DNA of 25,111 nt from a virus. The DNA lies in IMG/VR virus record IMGVR_UViG_3300007734_000964, positions 1 to 25,111 of that record. One strand, 5' to 3'. The position numbers and the translations under genes were made by a program. Position 1 is the stretch's first letter. Each line of letters begins with the position of its first letter. Positions 15,094 to 23,148 of the stretch are shown here, piece after piece. Below the pieces are notes generated by a model, which searched no databases, was not told the DNA's origin, and was given only the letters and a program-made list of their open reading frames with translations.

Positions 15094-15594
15094 ATGGCAA
15101 CATCATCTACGACAACTACACTTACAGCACGGTCATTCAAAGGCGGTGGTAGCGTAATAAGTCAGAGAATTGAGACTGTTCCTGCAGTTGATTCTCCGCC
15201 GATAGGCATTAAAACACCGTTAAGAAAAGCAACAAAAAGAGGTCAATTATTCGACCAGCATCTTGATATTGAATCAGACATAATAGATAACTTTAAGAAT
15301 ATGATTCTCACAAATTACGGTGAGAGACTTATGTATCCTGAGTTTGGTGCAAATCTGAATACACTTCTAACAGAACGTGTATCACAAGATGATTGGGATG
15401 AGAAAGCTTCACGTGCAATTATCAATACAACTCAAAAGTATATGCCGCAAGTGAGTGTGAATAACGTTGTCTGTACACCACAGGCTCCAAAGAATGACGG
15501 ATTTTCAAGAGTTGTTGTAACCGTCACATACTCAATACAACGATTGGGAATACAAGCAAGAAAGCTTGATATCACTCTTACAGCAATGAGCTAA
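15094..15594 (+). CDS. 25: gp25-like baseplate wedge protein
   Basis: gp25 is the small wedge protein that contacts the sheath and starts sheath assembly. The family core is clear: PIGIKTPLRKATKRGQLFD (36-54), then DIIDNFKNMILTNYGERLMY with the conserved GER (76-78) and PEFGANLNTLL with FG (84-85). The C-terminal half is the beta-rich part. Length 166 exceeds the 132 of T4 gp25 because of an N-terminal extension of some 35 Ser/Thr/Gly-rich residues. No good ribosome site precedes the ATG. It is followed by the gp6-like gene, the same order as in other T4-like phages. Confidence 0.9.
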   Translation: MATSSTTTTLTARSFKGGGSVISQRIETVPAVDSPPIGIKTPLRKATKRGQLFDQHLDIESDIIDNFKNMILTNYGERLMYPEFGANLNTLLTERVSQDDWDEKASRAIINTTQKYMPQVSVNNVVCTPQAPKNDGFSRVVVTVTYSIQRLGIQARKLDITLTAMS

Positions 15595-15597
15595 CGA

Positions 15598-17445
15598 ATG
15601 TCTACATTCAACATCAAGAAAAATCTTGTTCAGAAGAAAGAGAGATCATATCTCAATCGTGATTTCAACTCTTTTAAGTCTGAACTGCTGCGATATGTCA
15701 AGACATACTTCCCGGACCAGATCCAGGACTTTAGTGATGCATCTCTTGGCGGTATGTTCAATGATATGACGTCATATGTGGGTGACGTAATGTCATTCTA
15801 TCTTGACCACCAATTCAATGAATTAAATCTTGAAACTGCTGTTGAACCAACGAATATCGAACGACAGATTAGACTTGCAGGTGTGAAGATACAGGGTGCA
15901 TCACCTGCATCTTGTATGGTAAGCTTCTATATCAAGGTAGAATCTGAGCTTGTCAATGGCGTCTATCGACCTAAAATGTCTTATCTGCCTATCATTAAAT
16001 CAAAAACAAAATTACAAGCAAGCAATGGAACTGTTTTTGAACTATTAGATGACATTAATTTTGCAAGTATGACCAACGGTGCATTGACTGCTGATGTAAG
16101 CGTCTTAACATCTGATAATACAGGAAATCCACTTACATACTCATTGCGTAGAAGTGCGCTGTGTTCATCAGGTGAGACAATTGAAGAAAAATTCGTTATA
16201 CCAAATACATTTGTCCCGTTTAGAAATATCACTCTTTCAAGAAATAACGTCTCAGAGATTCTAAGCGTTGTAGATTCTGATCTAAATGAATACTATGAAG
16301 TTGAGTCACTTACGAATGACGTTGTTTTTAAGCGAGTAGCCAATACAATGTCAGATAATGACACTGTACCTGACAATCTTTATATCGTGCCTGCACCCTA
16401 TCGTTTCTATACAAAGACGACACTCAATACTGCAGTTACTTCTCTTGTATTCGGCTCAGGAAGAGTAGACACACTTGATGATGACATCATCCCAGATCCT
16501 AGTGAAGTTGCTTTACCACTTTATGGTGATAGAAAGACATTCTCAAGAGTTGCAATCGACCCAAATTCGCTGCTTCAGACAAAAAGTCTAGGCGTAACAC
16601 CTGTCAATACAACATTGTCTATCTACTATCGATCGGGTGGAAGTCTTTCTCATAATGTTGCTGCAAATACTATTAGAACAGTCATTTCATTAAATACCAA
16701 ATTCGGTCAATCGGTGCCATCGACAAAAGTTGCGCAGATAAGATCATCAATTGAAGTGAAGAATGAATCATCAGCTACAGGCGGTGAAAACATACCTTCT
16801 CTTGATGAGTTTAGGTCAATTGCATTAAACTTCAAAAATTCACAATCACGTATTGTGACAAGACAGGATTTAATCGCACGTGTCTATTCAATGCCTCCAA
16901 ATTTTGGAAGAGTATTTAGAGTTGGGACACGATCAAATCCCACGAATCCTCTCGCATCAATCTTGTATGTTGTAAGCAGAGATCAAGATGCTCATTTGAC
17001 AATATCGCCTGATAGTCTTAAGAAGAATATTGCAAAATATCTTAACGAGTTTAGACTGACAGCAGATGCATATGACATAGTTGATGCGCCCATTATCAAT
17101 TACGGATTTTTGTACACAGTTGCATTGTCAGATGGTGTTGATGCTTCAACAACACTTCAAAAGATCAACAACAATATTTCATCTTATCTAAGTGTAATCA
17201 ATTTCCAGATTGACCAGCCTATTGTGATTAGCGATATCTTGAATCTGATTATAAATCAGTACGGTGTAATCTCATTAGAGAAATACAAATTCATCACACG
17301 GACAGGTACAGTTGAAGACAGAGTTTATTCAGATGTCTCATACAATCTAACATCAAATACTTCTCGTGGACTTATCACGCCACCTCGAGGTGGAATATTT
17401 GAGATGAAATACGCAGACTATGACATAATCGGGAATTCGGTGTAA
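15598..17445 (+). CDS. 6: gp6-like baseplate wedge protein
   Basis: gp6 dimers tie neighbouring wedges into the inner baseplate ring; it belongs to the wider gpJ/gp6 wedge family. The N-terminal signature is unmistakable: SYLNRDFNSFKSELLRYVKT (17-36), YFPDQIQDFSDASLGGMF (37-54) and SYVGDVMSFYLDHQFNELNL (59-78), followed by NIERQIRLAGVKIQGASPAS. A second conserved region near residue 420 (SRIVTRQDLIARVYSMPPNF) also fits. At 615 residues it is close to the 660 of T4 gp6. It starts 3 bases after the gp25-like stop. Confidence 0.93.
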   Translation: MSTFNIKKNLVQKKERSYLNRDFNSFKSELLRYVKTYFPDQIQDFSDASLGGMFNDMTSYVGDVMSFYLDHQFNELNLETAVEPTNIERQIRLAGVKIQGASPASCMVSFYIKVESELVNGVYRPKMSYLPIIKSKTKLQASNGTVFELLDDINFASMTNGALTADVSVLTSDNTGNPLTYSLRRSALCSSGETIEEKFVIPNTFVPFRNITLSRNNVSEILSVVDSDLNEYYEVESLTNDVVFKRVANTMSDNDTVPDNLYIVPAPYRFYTKTTLNTAVTSLVFGSGRVDTLDDDIIPDPSEVALPLYGDRKTFSRVAIDPNSLLQTKSLGVTPVNTTLSIYYRSGGSLSHNVAANTIRTVISLNTKFGQSVPSTKVAQIRSSIEVKNESSATGGENIPSLDEFRSIALNFKNSQSRIVTRQDLIARVYSMPPNFGRVFRVGTRSNPTNPLASILYVVSRDQDAHLTISPDSLKKNIAKYLNEFRLTADAYDIVDAPIINYGFLYTVALSDGVDASTTLQKINNNISSYLSVINFQIDQPIVISDILNLIINQYGVISLEKYKFITRTGTVEDRVYSDVSYNLTSNTSRGLITPPRGGIFEMKYADYDIIGNSV

Positions 17446-17447
17446 CC

Positions 17448-18950
17448 ATGTACAAAATCATTCAAGCAGAACGAGATTCATACATTACCAATAAAATTAT
17501 TGGTCAGATTAGAGTAACCGATGCCAACGTAGGTCAAGCAGGATCTATCGATATATTCAAATTGTATGATGAGAATGTGATTACAGGTGAGACAAATCCG
17601 ATAGAGCTGTCTAGAGGCTTGATCTATTTTAATCTTTCTGAGATTAGGTCGTTAACTGGTTCTTCGCTAGATATAACAAGTAATAGCTTTAAATGCTATC
17701 TGAAATTGTCAGACATCTATGGCGGACAGACGACACCATCTAATTTCACGCTTGCTGTATTCCCGCTATCGAAATCATTTGATGAAGGTAGAGGAAAAGA
17801 TGTCGTCAGGTTTGAAGACGTTGATTCATGTAATTTCATAACTGCCTCGGTGATCTCGACGCCTGTTATCTGGAGCCTTACGGGTGCTAACAAAGCAGGC
17901 TTTCTAGGAAGCAACGACATTGATATTATTTCATCAGGTAATCTACGAGACAATTTAGGCATTGTTAATCTCTTCGTCACGCAGGCCTTTGCATTAGGAA
18001 CTGAAGATCTTGAAGTTGATATTACAAAGATCATATCAGGAACCATCGCAGGACTTTTACCTGACTGTGGTTTCAGAATCTCGTTTTTAGAATCTCAAGA
18101 GACAGACACTAAAACGCGTTTTGTCAAAAGATTTGCATCAAGAAATACAACAAATACTTCAAAGCGTCCAAAATTAATTGTCATCTATGATGACACAATA
18201 CATGACGACCATGAAAGTATGACATACAACACAAGCGGTTCAATATTTCTAAACAATTTTGATAGAGGTATTCCTTCAAATATTCTCTCAGGTGCTGCAG
18301 CAAATTCCATTCAAGGCAGCAGTTGTATGTACCTGAACATCTTTACAGGATCGTTCAATAAACTTTATGACGTCTCACAGTTTAAATTTGGTGATAATTT
18401 CCAGACAGGTCTCTATACCTCATCATTCGCAGTTAGTTCATTTGAATCTGCGTTGTCTGGCGCAATAGGAACATCAGGATCAATAGTCTTTAATGAAGTC
18501 TGGAAATCACGCGATCTTTCTGTTGCATTCTATTCTGGCTCAATCACAATAAAGTCACCTACAAGAACAGCATTCATACAAACGCCTCAAAGATTCTTTG
18601 TTAATATCACGAATATGAGATCATCATACAAGGACACAGAGAAATACAGATTTCGTCTCTTCGTAGAAGATTTTAATCGTCCTGTTGTTTATTCAAAATT
18701 ACCGCTTGAGAATACAGGCGTTGTAGTTGATAAATGTTATTATAGAGTAAGAGACTTTGAAAGTGGTGATATCATTATACCGTTTGATGATGCTGGAACA
18801 CTTACATCAAATGATGCAACAACTCATTATTTTGATTTCTTCATGTCATCGTTGCCTCGCGGAAGAACATACACGTTTGATTTTAAGATAATCAATAAAG
18901 GCCTCGAGCTTATCATAAATGATGTCGCAGCCAAATTTAGAGTAGAGTAA
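17448..18950 (+). CDS. Virion protein with DNRLRE-like N-terminal domain
   Basis: A 500-residue protein lying two bases after the gp6-like gene. Its N-terminal third contains RGLIYFNLSEI, then FTLAVFPLSKSFDEGRGKDV and later PVIWSLTGAN, an order of beta strands and a W/F-x-EG-x-G turn that resembles DNRLRE domains found in bacterial surface proteins. The C-terminal part is rich in Ser/Gly/Thr and beta strands, with no motif recognised. By position it belongs to the baseplate or fibre set; T4 has no gene at this point between gp6 and gp7. A structural, perhaps glycan-contacting, role is inferred. Confidence 0.65.
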   Translation: MYKIIQAERDSYITNKIIGQIRVTDANVGQAGSIDIFKLYDENVITGETNPIELSRGLIYFNLSEIRSLTGSSLDITSNSFKCYLKLSDIYGGQTTPSNFTLAVFPLSKSFDEGRGKDVVRFEDVDSCNFITASVISTPVIWSLTGANKAGFLGSNDIDIISSGNLRDNLGIVNLFVTQAFALGTEDLEVDITKIISGTIAGLLPDCGFRISFLESQETDTKTRFVKRFASRNTTNTSKRPKLIVIYDDTIHDDHESMTYNTSGSIFLNNFDRGIPSNILSGAAANSIQGSSCMYLNIFTGSFNKLYDVSQFKFGDNFQTGLYTSSFAVSSFESALSGAIGTSGSIVFNEVWKSRDLSVAFYSGSITIKSPTRTAFIQTPQRFFVNITNMRSSYKDTEKYRFRLFVEDFNRPVVYSKLPLENTGVVVDKCYYRVRDFESGDIIIPFDDAGTLTSNDATTHYFDFFMSSLPRGRTYTFDFKIINKGLELIINDVAAKFRVE

Positions 18951-18955
18951 ATACA

Positions 18956-21900
18956 ATGAGATCAAAAACAGGAAATCGTCCAAGTTTTAGATCAAGCAAT
19001 GCTATTTCTAATGCAGGAAATCAAAGAAATGTATTCAAAAATATCATTAATGCAGACTTACGTCAAGCTTCATCTATTAATACATCGTCATTTAAGTATG
19101 ATCCTGATGGTGTTGGCCTAAGATCAACACAAGAAATTCCTGTCGATTACACGCGATTTGAAAATCACACCTTTTTCAACTCAGCACGCGGCAAGGTTGA
19201 TACTGCATTTGATCTGATGATCAATCAGTATCCCTATGATAAGACACGTGCTGACATTGAACTATTTCTTGATCAATTGTCTGGTTATGAGAAGTACGTT
19301 TATGACAATTTTCCAAAGAACACAGGATACCTAAATTTTGCTGGTACTACAATTCCTGGTGCGTCTAATGGGACTTACATTGAGATACGAGATGGAAAGT
19401 CACTAAACTTTCCAGCTCTAAATAATGTTGATTATGGGACTGAAATCTTGGATCCTGGCACATCGCCCTTCTCAATTGAGATGCAAGTTATGGTGCCGAA
19501 TCAAGCTAATGACAATCAGATCATCGCACAAAGAATTTCAACAACTGCAGGTATGACACTTGCATTGTCGTCATCATCGAGCACAACTGAATGTAAGATA
19601 TTGTTTCTTGTCTCATCCGCATCTGATGCTTATGTCATAGCATCAGGCTCTATCAGCAAAGGACAATGGGTTCATCTTTGTGCGCAGCTTGAACCTTCTA
19701 ATGGCGGCAAACGATCAGTAATCTACGTTAATAGCAAGCCATCTTATGAATCGAGTGATGATCAAGATTTTGGAAGCATCACTTTTAGCGGCACGTCAAT
19801 GTTCATTGGGTCAGGATCAGCACATAATATTCTTGACTACAATTTTATGCCTGCTTACACATTCTCTGGATCTATTGATGAAATTAGATACTTTAAAGCT
19901 TATCGCTCGTCCAAGACTCTTCGTGCGTATGCACAGCGTGAAGTTTATGCAGAAAGCGGTAGTTTGACTGCATATTTTAAGCTGAATGAGCCATCTGGCT
20001 CTTATGCAGGTAACAATGTTGCATTAGATTCATCGGGTAATAAGCTGCATTCGTATATTAAGAATTACACAGCTGACTTACGAAACACATCGTCACTCAA
20101 TAATCCAATAATCTATGAGAATGCTTCTTATTCGCCCGTCTTATTTGCAAATTATTCTGATGTAAAAAGCCTCAATTCGCTATTATTGGACGATGCTGCT
20201 GCATATGATGATGAAAATCCAAACTTCATATTGAAATTAATACCGATGCACTATCTTACTCTTGGTGCCCAAGCATCAGGATTTCAAAAGATAGACCAAA
20301 ATTTAGGATTAGCATACACAGCTGCATCTATTCCAGGTACAGGAAATCTACAAAAACCCCAGTTAATTCTGTCATTTTTGTTGACTTATGCAAAGTTCTT
20401 TGATGAGCTGAAACTCTTTTTAGACTATTTCTCACATGTCAATTATGTAGAATTAGATGATCCTGAATCAGCTATTGATAAGTTCTTACCATTTGTTGCA
20501 CAATATTACGGTCTTGAACTTCCAAATTTCTTCTCAAATACGACACCAGACCAGTTCTTCTATGGGCAAACACTTCAGAATGATTATGCATTTGCCCAGC
20601 AGACATTGAAAGATGTTAGGCATCAGATATGGCGTCGCATTCTTGGGAATTTTAAGGAACTTACCTTATCGAAGGGAACAAGATCTTCAATACGTTCAGC
20701 AATCTTGTCAACAGGAATCATACCTGACAATTTCTTCAATATTAGAGAATATGGTGGCCCACCATTGCAAGATCTTGCGGGTCTAAGGCAACAAACGCAA
20801 GAAACGTCAGCAATGTTAGATATGTCAGGATCACTCACACCCACTTCGTACACAAAAAACGGAAGCTTCTTTACACAGATACCACATTTCTATACACCGT
20901 ATTTATCAGGTTCTAGAGTTGAGCCAGGTATACCAAATGCTGTTGGCACGTTTGTTAATATAGATGGCACGAACATCTCAAATCAGCCAAATGATGGATT
21001 GATGACATCTGGATCGTTTTCGATTGAAAGTTTTGTCAAATTCAAATCTTCAACAAATCATGCTAATACACAAAGCCTTTTAAGACTTCAGACAACAGGA
21101 TCAAGTGAACTTTCAAATACAGGTTCTTGTCTTCTTAATCTTATATACACACATGATTCATCAGCAGAATCGGGATCACTAACACTTAAGATCAGGTCAA
21201 GTAAGCAAACACTTGCCCCTACTCTGAATCTTGTATTGACAGGTGTTAACTTTTTCAATGGTGAAAAATGGCATGTTGCATGCGGTCGAGATCGAGGTGA
21301 TCTAATAAATTCTATTTCATCATCTTATTATTTGAGATGTGGCTATCAAGAAGACAAGGTGACTTACACTTACTTTACGACATCTTCATATTTCTGTGAA
21401 GTCACAGGAAGTGATTATTCGCAGGACATGTTCCAGAATGTAAATTCATCATATAACGCATCTGGATCGTATCTGATCGTTGGTTCGCAGAGTCTAGACA
21501 CGACAAGCACATACTTCTTGAATAATTCAAGTGATAATGCGTTAACACATTTTGATGGTCTTGTGTCGCAAATAAGATTCTGGTCCAAGAGTCTAAATAT
21601 GCAAGAAACACTCGAGCATCTTAGGAATTACAGATCACTTGGCGTAGAAAACCCAAAGATCAACTTTAACTTTGACACAGAATCATCAGGTTCATTTGAG
21701 CGGCTTAGGGTCGACGTGAGTATCGATCAGGCTACAACAGCATCGAATGCATCGGGAAGCATTAGATTGTTTGATTTCTCACAGAATAATTTGCATATGT
21801 CAGGAAGCGGTTTCCAGCAATCGACAAGGCTCATTAAACCCGAGTATTTTGCTATAAACAGAATTTCACCTAATATTGATCTCTTACAGACTGATGACAA

Positions 21901-22420
21901 AGTTAGAGTTAGAAGTCTGCTCGATCCACTCGCAACAGACTCATATACATCACCTGCACCTGTTTATGAGCTTGGCCCTGATACATCAGTCAATGACGAT
22001 AACAGGCTGTCGATCGAATACTCAGCAATTAAAGCATTGAATGAAGACATAATAGGATTATTTGGTGACACAAGACCTATTGATTCTGCTTTAGGACATA
22101 CATCGTATATGTTTGATAGCATCTATCCAGATCTTGAAAAGATTTCAAAAGTCTATTTTGACAGGCTCGTAGATCCAATCGATCTCAGGCGATATCTTGA
22201 TCTCTTTAAATGGTTTGATTCATCACTGACAATTCTTCTTAATCAACTTGTTCCACGAAAAGTAAATTTCTTAGGTGTGAACTACGTGGTTGAGTCTCAT
22301 ATCCTTGAACGTCATAGACACAGATATTTGTTCGACAAGCAATATCTTGGTGCTGAACGTGCAAAGACTGATCTTGACATATATTTGACAGCAGTCGAAG
22401 CTGTGATAAAGAGATACTAA
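18956..22420 (+). CDS. Large baseplate/tail protein (gp7 position) with two LamG-like domains
   Basis: An 1154-residue protein in the position and size class of T4 gp7 (1032 residues), the big wedge protein. Two concanavalin A/LamG-like domains are seen. One spans about 140-375 (FSIEMQVMV, GQWVHLCAQL, SGSIDEIRYF) and the other about 680-940 (FSIESFVKF, GEKWHVACG, LVSQIRFWSK). Between them lies a tail-protein segment with IWRRILGNF, KGTRSSIRSAI and IREYGGP near residue 600, which resembles tail protein I/gp7-type proteins of marine T4-like phages. The C-terminus (LVPRKVNFLGVNYVVESHIL) is another conserved block. So wedge and glycan-binding functions appear fused. It ends with a one-base overlap to the next gene. 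Confidence 0.75.
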   Translation: MRSKTGNRPSFRSSNAISNAGNQRNVFKNIINADLRQASSINTSSFKYDPDGVGLRSTQEIPVDYTRFENHTFFNSARGKVDTAFDLMINQYPYDKTRADIELFLDQLSGYEKYVYDNFPKNTGYLNFAGTTIPGASNGTYIEIRDGKSLNFPALNNVDYGTEILDPGTSPFSIEMQVMVPNQANDNQIIAQRISTTAGMTLALSSSSSTTECKILFLVSSASDAYVIASGSISKGQWVHLCAQLEPSNGGKRSVIYVNSKPSYESSDDQDFGSITFSGTSMFIGSGSAHNILDYNFMPAYTFSGSIDEIRYFKAYRSSKTLRAYAQREVYAESGSLTAYFKLNEPSGSYAGNNVALDSSGNKLHSYIKNYTADLRNTSSLNNPIIYENASYSPVLFANYSDVKSLNSLLLDDAAAYDDENPNFILKLIPMHYLTLGAQASGFQKIDQNLGLAYTAASIPGTGNLQKPQLILSFLLTYAKFFDELKLFLDYFSHVNYVELDDPESAIDKFLPFVAQYYGLELPNFFSNTTPDQFFYGQTLQNDYAFAQQTLKDVRHQIWRRILGNFKELTLSKGTRSSIRSAILSTGIIPDNFFNIREYGGPPLQDLAGLRQQTQETSAMLDMSGSLTPTSYTKNGSFFTQIPHFYTPYLSGSRVEPGIPNAVGTFVNIDGTNISNQPNDGLMTSGSFSIESFVKFKSSTNHANTQSLLRLQTTGSSELSNTGSCLLNLIYTHDSSAESGSLTLKIRSSKQTLAPTLNLVLTGVNFFNGEKWHVACGRDRGDLINSISSSYYLRCGYQEDKVTYTYFTTSSYFCEVTGSDYSQDMFQNVNSSYNASGSYLIVGSQSLDTTSTYFLNNSSDNALTHFDGLVSQIRFWSKSLNMQETLEHLRNYRSLGVENPKINFNFDTESSGSFERLRVDVSIDQATTASNASGSIRLFDFSQNNLHMSGSGFQQSTRLIKPEYFAINRISPNIDLLQTDDKVRVRSLLDPLATDSYTSPAPVYELGPDTSVNDDNRLSIEYSAIKALNEDIIGLFGDTRPIDSALGHTSYMFDSIYPDLEKISKVYFDRLVDPIDLRRYLDLFKWFDSSLTILLNQLVPRKVNFLGVNYVVESHILERHRHRYLFDKQYLGAERAKTDLDIYLTAVEAVIKRY

Positions 22421-23148
22421 TGAATTACTTTATAGATACAGGAATTAAAAAACTTGAACGCCAAATAACGACTGGATCAATACAGCCAGATGACACAATT
22501 TTAATCGATGCCTACAGACAAGGTATAGAGGTGAATCTTGTGAAGTATTTCATGAGATCAACACTTCCATATATGTCATCAAAAGGTCTTGGAAGATCTA
22601 CAATTAATGATAGGCTTATTCCAGAACTTGACATGCGAGACCTGGGTCAGCAGGTAGAAGTCAATAATATTGTGGCATTCGAAGACGCATCTGAGCGTGT
22701 ATCTGCTAGTGATATCCTCATAAATAATATGATCTATCAGGCAGAAGTTGATCCTCTTTATTCGGTCGAAGTAAATGACGGAAGGATCGTTGTATTTTCT
22801 GATTCTGGCAAAATAGAACTTGCGAATCAGACACAACAATTTAATGCAAGAGGCGTACGAGGAAGCATTGATCCAGTAAGCATATCTGACACATACACAT
22901 ATAATGCTGATGTAACTATCATTTTTGAAGATGGTGTAGGCAAATTACTAAATGTCGTTATACCGGGTTTTATAAAATCTAATGAAATGTTGAATCCATT
23001 TATTGAGAAAGACAACTTGACAAATCTCGGAACGTCAATCGAATACACATATATCGGTCCTAATGAAAAGACATTTTCTCGAGGCTTTTCATACTATGGA
23101 TCAGCTTCTGGTACAGATTCAGTATCATTTGGTGGATTATTACGATGA
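22420..23148 (+). CDS. Unrecognised virion-associated protein
   Basis: A 242-residue protein. The start shares one base with the stop of the LamG protein and its end overlaps the next gene by four bases (ATGA), so it is part of the same translational unit. The first 60 residues are helical; the rest is mainly beta strands with a Gly/Ser-rich end. No motif, signal peptide or membrane helix was found. The position suggests a baseplate wedge component such as the gp8 or gp53 equivalents, but sequence alone does not support either. Confidence 0.7.
   Translation: MNYFIDTGIKKLERQITTGSIQPDDTILIDAYRQGIEVNLVKYFMRSTLPYMSSKGLGRSTINDRLIPELDMRDLGQQVEVNNIVAFEDASERVSASDILINNMIYQAEVDPLYSVEVNDGRIVVFSDSGKIELANQTQQFNARGVRGSIDPVSISDTYTYNADVTIIFEDGVGKLLNVVIPGFIKSNEMLNPFIEKDNLTNLGTSIEYTYIGPNEKTFSRGFSYYGSASGTDSVSFGGLLR

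Noticed and set aside
22717-22726. CATAAATA-type octamer
   Set aside because: Internal to a coding region and far from any gene start.
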